From CAYUBI01 sp964443005 (GTDB taxonomy: Bacteria; Margulisbacteria; Riflemargulisbacteria; GWF2-35-9; CAYUBI01): a stretch of DNA of 24,020 nt. The stretch spans positions 1-24,020 of the forward strand of contig CAYUBI010000023.1 in assembly GCA_964443005.1 (NCBI GenBank), given 5' to 3'. Below, piece by piece: positions 1 through 7,368 of the stretch. Each line of letters begins with the position of its first letter. The first letter of the stretch is position 1. The translations under genes and the position numbers were made by a program. Below the pieces are notes generated by a model that was not told the origin of the DNA, did no database searches, and worked only from the letters and a program-made list of their open reading frames with translations.

Positions 1-787
1 CAGTTAAAGCGCTCTCTGCTACGCCAGCGTTCATTGCATAATTCGCTGTTATGGCCATAAGCGCTGTGTTGATAATTCCATTAGCAGTTAAATATTGACT
101 GTCATTTGTAAACGCAGATAGTGCTGTTGGCCGTTCACTTACTCCTGTCCAAGATACTGCATTCGCTGTTATTGCTACATTCGCAGTTGATACAATCAAC
201 ATATTTTCGGCTTTTCCACCTAGCAGCACAGCAGATTCAGCTGACCTTGCTAATATCGAATAATTTGTAGTTATTGCATAATTAGCTATAAGCGCCAGGC
301 TAGCTAAGTTTGCAGAATTGGCTATTTCTGCCCGACTGACTGTCATTCCTTCAGTCACCACTTCTGGGCGATTGATAATCCCGCTCCAATCGACGTTATT
401 TGCACGTTCTGCAAATACTGACCGTGCTACAGATGCGATTAACTTTCTAGGAAGTAAAATTTCCCCTTCAATTTGTTGTTCAAGAAAATAATTGAGCGTT
501 GTTGATCTAACAACTGTTGAATCAATAGGATTTTCATCAGTTCCTAGTTGAACAGAATAGATTCCATCTGTGCATAAAACAGACAATGCCAAAGATTCCC
601 ACATTAATGTTCCATCAGATGCTGTGCTATATATCCGATACTTCATTGATACAGTACGGTTCAGTGGGGTTCCATCTTTTTGACGCAAATACCCGCTTTC
701 CATTAATGTTTGTGCGGAAACACCTGTTAAAAAAATAAAAATACAAACAATGAAAACGATATAACGAATACTGAATCGCTGTTTCAT
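1..787 (-). CDS. Secreted alanine-rich fibre/repeat protein, N-terminal part (cut by window edge)
   Basis: An open frame runs without a stop from ATG at 787 to the left edge (262 codons visible), so the gene is 3'-incomplete here. TAAGGAACC lies just before the ATG. Residues 1-26 form a signal peptide: basic MKQRF, a hydrophobic stretch, then cleavage near VSA|Q. Residues from about 30 to 110 are a compact beta-type region. After that the protein becomes rich in Ala and Asn with an A-x-x-A rhythm (for example EIANSANLASLALIANYA). It contains two units of a W-[ST]-G-[IV]-x-x-R-P type, the second continuing as ALSAFTNDSQYLT. That motif is familiar from tail-fibre-like and large surface proteins of diverse bacteria. 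Export and a fibrous, repetitive fold are well supported. A role in adhesion or as a surface appendage is inference. Confidence 0.8.
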   Translation of the reverse strand, partial: MKQRFSIRYIVFIVCIFIFLTGVSAQTLMESGYLRQKDGTPLNRTVSMKYRIYSTASDGTLMWESLALSVLCTDGIYSVQLGTDENPIDSTVVRSTTLNYFLEQQIEGEILLPRKLIASVARSVFAERANNVDWSGIINRPEVVTEGMTVSRAEIANSANLASLALIANYAITTNYSILARSAESAVLLGGKAENMLIVSTANVAITANAVSWTGVSERPTALSAFTNDSQYLTANGIINTALMAITANYAMNAGVAESALT

Positions 788-824
788 TGGTTCCTTACCT
801 TTCACATATCAATCCCAAATAGTC

Positions 825-833
825 ATTATATCA
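825..833 (-). promoter_or_regulatory. Extended -10 promoter of the fibre-like gene
   Basis: Read on the minus strand this is TGATATAAT, a consensus -10 (TATAAT at 830-825) with the TGn extension. No good -35 is seen, which is common for extended -10 promoters. Transcription would start near 818, giving a leader of about 30 nt that includes the ribosome binding site of the gene starting at 787. Confidence 0.5.
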
Positions 834-964
834 AAACATAAGTATATTACTACTTAAAACTATACCACTTTTTTTTATTTTTAAATATTTTTAAATTGAA
901 GTGAATAAAACTTATTAATTATACTTTATCAAATTTGGACTTAGTATACCTCAAATTAATCTTT

Positions 965-1011
965 TTGGTTTTCAAGCAGTAAATCCTGATATATAATCAA
1001 TGAAAAAAGGA
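965..1011 (+). promoter_or_regulatory. Probable promoter and ribosome binding site of the hisS operon
   Basis: TATAAT at 992-997 is a consensus -10. The -35 is unclear: TTGGTT at 965-970 is 21 bp away and TTCAAG at 970-975 is 16 bp away. AAAAAAGGA at 1003-1011 serves as the ribosome binding site just before ATG 1017. The implied leader is only about 13 nt, too short for a T-box or attenuator. The rest of 788-1016 holds no gene on either strand. Confidence 0.45.
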
Positions 1012-1016
1012 TTATA

Positions 1017-2303
1017 ATGAATTATACTGCTCCACGTGGAACTCGGGATATACTTCCTACAGAATCAGCTGTATGGCAATGGATCGAAAATCAAACTATC
1101 GAATTATGTCAAAAATACGGGTTTCACGAAATCAGAACACCTATTTTTGAACAAACTGACCTTTTTCAACGCGCTGTTGGCGAAGCAACAGATATTGTTT
1201 CCAAAGAAATGTACACATTTTCAGATCGCGGTGAACGGTCCTTAACATTACGCCCAGAAGGTACAGCGTCTATTGTGCGTGCTTATTTGCAACATCAGCT
1301 GGCTGCAACGGAAAAAATTTCTCGACTGCTTTACCGTGGTCCTATGTTCCGATATGAACGTCCCCAAGCTGGACGATATCGGCAATTTTATCAATTGGGA
1401 TTTGAAATTTTAGGAGCAGCGAGCGCTTTAGTAGATGCTGAAATTATTTCAATGGGAATAGACTTACTAGCTAAACTAGGGATTACTGACCTAACAGTCT
1501 CTATTAATTCTGTTGGCTGTGATGTATGCCGACCTGTGATTCGCGAGCAACTACGTGGTTTTTTGCAAGAAAGTTTACCTCAATTATGTGACGATTGCAG
1601 ATATCGATTCGAAAAAAATCCGTTACGTATTCTAGATTGTAAAAACAAAACTTGTCAAAACTATTTTTCAGGACTTCCTTCTTCTACCAAAATTTTATGT
1701 CAATCATGTGGTGAACATTTCAGCTCATTAATTACATACTTAGACTTGCTTAAAGTAAATTATGCTGTTGATGATTTTTTAGTGCGGGGTCTAGATTATT
1801 ATACAAAAACAGTATTTGAAATTAGGTCAAATCAATTAGGTGCACAAAACGCAATTTGTGGCGGCGGAAGATACGACAACCTAGTTCACGAATTAGGCGG
1901 GCAACCTACTCCTGCTTTTGGATTTGCAATTGGAATGGATCGGCTATACATGGTTCTAGAACAACTAAACCATATTCCAACAATTAAAACTGATATCATT
2001 GATTTTTATTTCATGACTATGGGAGAAAAAGAACGGCAATGGGCTTGTAAAATTATGCATGATTTACGCAACAATGGATTATCCTGCGATATTAATTATG
2101 ATATAGCTTCAATAAAAACATTATTTCGTGATGCTGAACGCAAAAAAGCACTATTTGCCATTATTATTGGTGAAGATGAGCTAGACAAACAAGCAATTTC
2201 AGTGAAAAATATGAAGACACGGGAACAATATAATATTCATGCGGAAAACATGATTATCGAATTGATCAAACTAAGAAAAGAAATAAACCAAGTCCCTATT
2301 TAG
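1017..2303 (+). CDS. hisS: Histidyl-tRNA synthetase
   Basis: This cytoplasmic class II synthetase charges tRNA-His with histidine using ATP. The 428 residues match the usual bacterial length. Visible signatures are GTRD near the N-terminus (8-11), motif 2 FRYERPQAGRYRQFYQ (111-126), the histidine-binding loop GLDYYTKT (258-265), CGGGRYD (281-287) and motif 3 GFAIGMDRL (302-310). The C-terminal 100 residues form the anticodon-binding domain. The insertion domain carries Cys-x-x-Cys pairs (CDDC at 191-194, CQSC at 228-231) that look metal-binding, a variant seen in part of the family. It is the first gene of a run that continues into aspS after 31 nt. The stop codon sits in a tiny CCCTA-TT-TAGGG hairpin (2294-2305). 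Confidence 0.97.
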   Translation: MNYTAPRGTRDILPTESAVWQWIENQTIELCQKYGFHEIRTPIFEQTDLFQRAVGEATDIVSKEMYTFSDRGERSLTLRPEGTASIVRAYLQHQLAATEKISRLLYRGPMFRYERPQAGRYRQFYQLGFEILGAASALVDAEIISMGIDLLAKLGITDLTVSINSVGCDVCRPVIREQLRGFLQESLPQLCDDCRYRFEKNPLRILDCKNKTCQNYFSGLPSSTKILCQSCGEHFSSLITYLDLLKVNYAVDDFLVRGLDYYTKTVFEIRSNQLGAQNAICGGGRYDNLVHELGGQPTPAFGFAIGMDRLYMVLEQLNHIPTIKTDIIDFYFMTMGEKERQWACKIMHDLRNNGLSCDINYDIASIKTLFRDAERKKALFAIIIGEDELDKQAISVKNMKTREQYNIHAENMIIELIKLRKEINQVPI

Positions 2304-2334
2304 GGGATTTAAGCGGCTATAAGGAGAAAGAATC

Positions 2335-4149
2335 GTGATTAAGCGAACCGTCTATTGTGGCGATGTAACGTCACAGGATATTGGAAAAACAATTCAGCTA
2401 AATGGATGGGTGAACCGTCGTCGTGACCATGGCGGCGTCATTTTTGTAGATTTACGCGATCGTTCAGGCATTGTACAAATTACATTTGATCAAATTAAAC
2501 ATCCTACTGCGCATGTTGTTGGTGAACAACTTCGCAGCGAATATGTTATTGGTTGCATCGGTACTGTTGTAGCTCGATCAACTGAAACAATTAACCCTAA
2601 TATGAAAACCGGGACTATTGAAGTAGAAATTGCTGAGTTATCGATTTTTAGCCAAAGCAAAACACCTATTTTCAACATTACAGATAGCGAAGAACCTGAT
2701 GAAAATGTTCGGCTAAAGTATCGTTTTTTGGATCTCCGACGTCCTGTTGTATTTGAAAAATTTCTACTCCGGCACAAATTAGTTCAAGCAGCCCGCACTT
2801 ATTTTGACACTAATGGATTTATTGATGTTGAAACGCCAATTTTAACAAAAAGCACACCAGAAGGCGCCAGAGACTACTTGGTCCCCAGTCGTGTCCAACC
2901 TGGAAAATTTTTTGCGTTACCACAATCGCCTCAACTTTTCAAACAATTACTCATGGTTGCTGGATTTGAAAAATATTATCAAATAGCCAAATGTTTCAGA
3001 GATGAAGATCTTCGTGCAGATCGACAACCAGAATTCACCCAAATTGATATTGAACAATCCTTTGTAGATCAAGAAGATATTATCTCATCAACTGAAGGCC
3101 TTATCAAAACAATGTTTAAGGCAGTTAATATTGACGTACTCACTCCATTTGCTCGAATGACCTACGCAACTGCGATTAATCGCTATGGTTCAGATAAACC
3201 TGATGTGCGTTTTGGACTTGAATTAGTAGACCTGACAGATCTTTGCAAAACAATTGAATTTAAAGTATTTAATACTATTGCAAATAATGGCGGGCTTATC
3301 AAAGGTATCAAGGTCAAATCCGATGGAAAATTATCACGCAAAAATTTAGATGATTTAACTGAATTTTCAAAAAAGTTTGGGGCCAAAGGAATGGCATGGA
3401 TTCAAATTCGTGGCGAAGGATCTGATTTTTCAACATGGGAACTTCAATCACCTATTGTAAAGTTTTTTACTTCTACTGAACTTCGCGGACTCGTAAATCG
3501 AATGGAAGCGTTGCCTGGCGACGTACTATTATTCTGCGCAGATAAACCTGCAATTGTGCATGATGTACTTGGCAGACTTCGATTAGAACTTGCTCGCTTA
3601 TTAAATCTGATTGATCCTTCAGTCTATCGTTTTTTATGGGTGACTCACTTTCCCATGTTTGAACGCAACAACGAAGGATGCTTGTCACCCTTGCATCATC
3701 CATTTACTCAACCAGAAATTAACGATATTTCCGATTTAGATACGCATTCAGAACAATTAAGCTCGTTGGCCTACGATATTATTCTAAATGGCAACGAATT
3801 AGGCGGCGGCAGCATCCGTATTCATGATATGACTTTACAAAAGAAAATTTTTGCAACACTTAATATCACAGAAGAACAAGCTGAAGAAAAATTTGGGTTT
3901 TTGCTTGAAGCACTTCAATATGGTGCGCCGCCTCATGGAGGATTGGCCATTGGACTGGATCGATTAGTCATGCTAATTTCAAAAGCTGAATCGATTCGAG
4001 ATGTTATTGCATTTCCCAAAACCCAAAGTGCGGGATGTCCTCTAACCAACGCGCCGTCAACTGTCACTGAACGCCAATTGCTAGACTTAAGCATCAATGT
4101 TTTACTTCCTCGAACAACTGAAATCACAAAGGACACCCACCATGGCTAA
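2335..4149 (+). CDS. aspS: Aspartyl-tRNA synthetase, bacterial type
   Basis: This class II synthetase of 604 residues charges tRNA-Asp, and possibly tRNA-Asn. It starts at GTG 2335, supported by AAGGAGAAAG 7 nt upstream. The order is an N-terminal OB-fold anticodon domain (about 1-105), the catalytic core, a bacterial GAD insertion (about 290-420), and the core again. Motif 2 is FRDEDLRADRQPEFTQID (221-238). Motif 3 is GLAIGLDRLVML near residue 550. The anticodon domain reads RRRDHGG with His32 at a position linked to loss of tRNA-Asp/tRNA-Asn discrimination in other bacteria. It overlaps topA by 8 nt, so translation is probably coupled. Confidence 0.97.
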   Translation: MIKRTVYCGDVTSQDIGKTIQLNGWVNRRRDHGGVIFVDLRDRSGIVQITFDQIKHPTAHVVGEQLRSEYVIGCIGTVVARSTETINPNMKTGTIEVEIAELSIFSQSKTPIFNITDSEEPDENVRLKYRFLDLRRPVVFEKFLLRHKLVQAARTYFDTNGFIDVETPILTKSTPEGARDYLVPSRVQPGKFFALPQSPQLFKQLLMVAGFEKYYQIAKCFRDEDLRADRQPEFTQIDIEQSFVDQEDIISSTEGLIKTMFKAVNIDVLTPFARMTYATAINRYGSDKPDVRFGLELVDLTDLCKTIEFKVFNTIANNGGLIKGIKVKSDGKLSRKNLDDLTEFSKKFGAKGMAWIQIRGEGSDFSTWELQSPIVKFFTSTELRGLVNRMEALPGDVLLFCADKPAIVHDVLGRLRLELARLLNLIDPSVYRFLWVTHFPMFERNNEGCLSPLHHPFTQPEINDISDLDTHSEQLSSLAYDIILNGNELGGGSIRIHDMTLQKKIFATLNITEEQAEEKFGFLLEALQYGAPPHGGLAIGLDRLVMLISKAESIRDVIAFPKTQSAGCPLTNAPSTVTERQLLDLSINVLLPRTTEITKDTHHG

Positions 4150-6388
4150 TAATCTTGTTATAGTCGAGTCTCCAGCAAAAGCACGAACCATTACCAAATT
4201 TTTAGGATCAGATTATGTAGTCAAAGCCTCTATGGGACATATCCGCGACCTGCCTGAACATGAGATGGGCATTGACGTAGAGCATGATTTTGCACCTCAT
4301 TACGAAGTCTCGGCTGACAAAAAAAAAATCGTTAATGAACTCAAAAAGCTTATTAGCAAAGACACTCAAATCTGGATCGCAACTGATGAAGATAGAGAAG
4401 GAGAAGCTATTGGTTGGCACTTACTTCATGCATTAGGCATCGACAAAAAACCTTATTCACGAATTGTTTTTCATGAAATCACACAAAATGCAATCACAGA
4501 TTCACTCAAACATGCTCGCTTAATTGACATTAATTTGGTTAATGCTCAACAAGCACGACGGGTTCTCGACCGATTAGTCGGATATACGATTTCCCCCATT
4601 TTATGGAGAAAAATTCAAAAAGGACTCAGTGCTGGACGAGTGCAATCAGTTGCTGTTCGCTTAGTTGTCGAACGAGAACGAGAAATTGAAAAATTCAAAA
4701 CTGAAGAATACTGGAATATCAAAGCATTTTCGCATCACCCTTCAAAACAAAAAACTGTTTTCCCAGCGATGCTAGAAAAAATAAAAAACAAAAAAGCACT
4801 AGTAACTACTGCCCAACAAGCAGAAACGATTATTCAAGAAGCTTTTGCCTTAACAACCTATCAACAAAAAGAAAACAAAGATAAATTACTTTCTTACGAT
4901 TACCCAAACTCACTTACAACTAATGCGCTCAAAGTGATTGAAACCAGTAAAAAGGCAACAAAACGGTCACCTGCAGCACCCTTTACAACATCAACATTGC
5001 AACAAGAAGCGTCTCGTAAATTAGGCTTTAATGTACAACAAACTATGCGATTGGCGCAACAATTGTACGAAGGCGTTGATTTACCCGAAGGCCGTACAGG
5101 CTTAATTACTTATATGAGAACAGATTCACTCAACCTAGCTGCAGAAGCTATCCAAGCCATTAATGCCTATATTATTACAACTTATGGCAAAGAATATGCA
5201 GTAACCCAAGCTCGTGTTTACAAAACGAAAAGCAAAGGCGCACAAGAAGCTCATGAAGCTATTCGACCGGTAAATATCGCGATTCGACCTGAAGATATTG
5301 AAGCACATGTTGATAAATTGCAATATAAATTATATTCCCTCATATGGAAACGTACAGTTGCAACACAAATGAAAGACGCGCAACTTGAAAATACAGTTAT
5401 TCGGCTTCAACCTATTCTCAATGAAAATTACCTTTTCGAAGCCAAAGGACAAATCATCCTATTTAATGGATTTATGCAAGTATACGTTGAAGATACGGAT
5501 AACGAAGATGATGTAGAATCCGAGGACATTTTACTGCCAGACGTTAAAGAAGGGGACTTAGTTAATCTGAATCACGTTATGGCTGACCAAAAATTCACAA
5601 AACCACCTGCGCGTTACACTGAAGCATCCTTAGTTAAAAAACTAGAATCAGAAGGTATTGGGCGGCCATCAACGTATGCACCGACAATCACCACAATTAT
5701 GGACAGAAAATATGTTGAAAAATTTGAAAAGAAATATCTTAAACCAACAGATATTGGATGTGTTGTAACCGATTTTTTAATGAGTCACTTTGCAACCATT
5801 ATGGACTATCATTTTACTGCAAATATCGAAGAAAAACTTGATGAAATTGCTGCTGGCAATGTAGGATGGGTGAACACCATGCAGGAATTTTATTCGAATT
5901 TTGCACCTACAGTTGAAGAAGTATTAAAAACAGCCAAAAAATATTCTGAACCTACAGATGAAAAATGTGATTTATGTGGTGCGATTATGAATATTAAAAT
6001 GAGTAAATACGGAAAATTTCTTTCTTGCAGCCGCTATCCAGAATGTAAAAACGCTAAACCACTTAATGGAGATAAAAGTGGCGCACCTGGTGAAAAACAG
6101 CCACCGGAACTCGTAGATGAACACTGTCCAAAATGTGAAAAACAACTGGCAAAGAAAAAAGGACGATTTGGTGAATTTTTAGCATGCACAGGATATCCTG
6201 AATGCAAATTTACAAAACCAATTATTAAAGAAATTGATGCAACGTGTCCCCAATGCGGATCAAAAATTGTTGAAAAACGCACAAAACGTGGAAAAATGTT
6301 CTATGGCTGTAGCGCTTATCCAAAATGTGAATTCGCAGCATGGAAACTTGAACAAATAACAGGTGCAGCGGATGAAAAAAAAGAGTAA
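4142..6388 (+). CDS. topA: DNA topoisomerase I (type IA)
   Basis: This enzyme relaxes negative supercoils by transient single-strand cleavage. The open frame extends upstream to 4097, but the family N-terminus MANNLVIVESPAKA and the AAAGGA site fix the start at ATG 4142, inside the last codons of aspS. That gives 748 residues. A Toprim domain follows (IVESPAKARTI and the acidic TDEDREGEAIGWHL motif). The catalytic tyrosine lies in GLITYMRTDS, Tyr324 in this numbering. The C-terminus has three four-cysteine zinc-ribbon repeats beginning CDLC, CPKC and CPQC, each with a YPxC second half, of the usual topoisomerase zf-C4 type. No truncation or missing catalytic residue is seen. The gene overlaps the next small ORF by 17 nt. 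Confidence 0.97.
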   Translation: MANNLVIVESPAKARTITKFLGSDYVVKASMGHIRDLPEHEMGIDVEHDFAPHYEVSADKKKIVNELKKLISKDTQIWIATDEDREGEAIGWHLLHALGIDKKPYSRIVFHEITQNAITDSLKHARLIDINLVNAQQARRVLDRLVGYTISPILWRKIQKGLSAGRVQSVAVRLVVEREREIEKFKTEEYWNIKAFSHHPSKQKTVFPAMLEKIKNKKALVTTAQQAETIIQEAFALTTYQQKENKDKLLSYDYPNSLTTNALKVIETSKKATKRSPAAPFTTSTLQQEASRKLGFNVQQTMRLAQQLYEGVDLPEGRTGLITYMRTDSLNLAAEAIQAINAYIITTYGKEYAVTQARVYKTKSKGAQEAHEAIRPVNIAIRPEDIEAHVDKLQYKLYSLIWKRTVATQMKDAQLENTVIRLQPILNENYLFEAKGQIILFNGFMQVYVEDTDNEDDVESEDILLPDVKEGDLVNLNHVMADQKFTKPPARYTEASLVKKLESEGIGRPSTYAPTITTIMDRKYVEKFEKKYLKPTDIGCVVTDFLMSHFATIMDYHFTANIEEKLDEIAAGNVGWVNTMQEFYSNFAPTVEEVLKTAKKYSEPTDEKCDLCGAIMNIKMSKYGKFLSCSRYPECKNAKPLNGDKSGAPGEKQPPELVDEHCPKCEKQLAKKKGRFGEFLACTGYPECKFTKPIIKEIDATCPQCGSKIVEKRTKRGKMFYGCSAYPKCEFAAWKLEQITGAADEKKE

Positions 6389-6500
6389 CTCAGCATTGCA
6401 TGTATGGCTACAAGAACTATTTTTTAAAAATATCAGCCTAAAAATAATTGCACTATTAATGGCTATTGTACTCTGGCTAATGGCAAAGGCTAACTTGTAA
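6372..6500 (+). CDS. 42-residue single-pass membrane peptide, resembling the N-terminal anchor of YbbR/CdaR
   Basis: ATG 6372 lies inside the end of topA (17 nt overlap, +1 frame) and the stop is at 6498-6500, 10 nt before panC. The N-terminus is basic (MKKKSNS). An amphipathic stretch WLQELFFKNISLK comes next, then a hydrophobic segment IIALLMAIVLWLMA. The pattern FFKNISLKIIALLMAIVLW resembles the N-terminal membrane anchor of YbbR/CdaR proteins, which regulate the diadenylate cyclase CdaA, but the periplasmic YbbR repeats are absent. It may be a stand-alone membrane microprotein or a truncated relative. Only a weak GGTGCAGCGG precedes the start, so translation would depend on coupling to topA. 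The tight fit between two genes supports reality. Confidence 0.55.
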   Translation: MKKKSNSALHVWLQELFFKNISLKIIALLMAIVLWLMAKANL

Positions 6501-6510
6501 CAAAGAAAGT

Positions 6511-7362
6511 ATGATTTATGTTACTACGCCAAAAGAACTCAAGGCCCAACTGATCAAACTTACGCAAGTAACAGTGGCCCCAACTATTGGCTTTGTACCA
6601 ACTATGGGGTACCTTCATGATGGACATATCGCTTTAATTCACGAAGCTGCTGCTAATAACACTATTGTCGTTGTATCTATTTTCGTAAATCCTATTCAGT
6701 TTGGTAAGAATGAAGATTTTTCAACATACCCTCGCGATATTCAACGAGATACGGAACTATGTAAAAATGCTGGAGTTGATATACTATTTTGTCCCAATGT
6801 AAACGACATATATCCATTTTCATCTAAAATTAAGTTATCAATGCCCTTACTCAGTCAACAATTATGCGGAAAAACACGAAAAAATCATTTTGATGGCGTA
6901 TTACTTATCGTTAATAAATTATTTAATCTTATTCAGCCAAATCAGGCATATTTTGGACTTAAGGATTTTCAGCAATACACAATCATTTCACAAATGGTTA
7001 CAGATTTAAATATGCCTATTCATATCATTGGGATTGAAACAATTCGCGAAGCAAATGGTCTTGCCATGAGTTCGCGAAATAGCTATCTAACACCTGAAAA
7101 CCGAAAAAAAGCAGCATGGATCTATCAAGCAATGACCCTCATCTGCCATAAAACACAAAGCCACCCAGATATCGAAAGCACCGTATTAACCAACAAATTT
7201 CGGCAATTAATCCAAGAAAATGTGCCAGAAATGATAATTGAATACTGTGAACTCGTTAACCGCGATACACTTCGCTCACTTAAACAATATCAACCCTATT
7301 GTCGTTTATGCGTTGCTGTATATTTTCAAGGCGTACGCTTAATTGACAACTGCGATTTATAA
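6511..7362 (+). CDS. panC: Pantothenate synthetase
   Basis: This cytoplasmic enzyme condenses pantoate and beta-alanine with ATP, the last step to pantothenate for coenzyme A. The 283 residues match the family. Key signatures are PTMGYLHDGH (30-39), the HIGH-like nucleotide-binding motif, FGLKDFQQ in the middle, and MSSRNSYL (the family's MSSRN, substrate binding). AAAGAAAG precedes the ATG. No panB or panD is in the window, so the gene appears to travel with the synthetase/topoisomerase run and is probably co-transcribed with it. It ends 6 nt from the convergent GH94 gene and I see no good terminator hairpin between them. Confidence 0.96.
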   Translation: MIYVTTPKELKAQLIKLTQVTVAPTIGFVPTMGYLHDGHIALIHEAAANNTIVVVSIFVNPIQFGKNEDFSTYPRDIQRDTELCKNAGVDILFCPNVNDIYPFSSKIKLSMPLLSQQLCGKTRKNHFDGVLLIVNKLFNLIQPNQAYFGLKDFQQYTIISQMVTDLNMPIHIIGIETIREANGLAMSSRNSYLTPENRKKAAWIYQAMTLICHKTQSHPDIESTVLTNKFRQLIQENVPEMIIEYCELVNRDTLRSLKQYQPYCRLCVAVYFQGVRLIDNCDL

Positions 7363-7368
7363 AATACT

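Noticed and set aside
788..1016. T-box or attenuator leader ahead of the histidyl-tRNA synthetase gene
   Set aside because: The likely -10 is only about 20 bases from the start codon, leaving a leader of roughly 13 nt. No T-box consensus or terminator is present.
2294..2305. CCCTA-TT-TAGGG hairpin as a terminator between hisS and aspS
   Set aside because: The loop of 2 bases is too tight, no uridine tract follows, and aspS starts 30 nt later with its own ribosome binding site. It is better read as part of one operon.
4097..4141. Fifteen-residue upstream extension of topoisomerase I
   Set aside because: It lies within aspS codons, has no ribosome binding site, and the conserved family start MANNLVIVESPAK begins at 4142.
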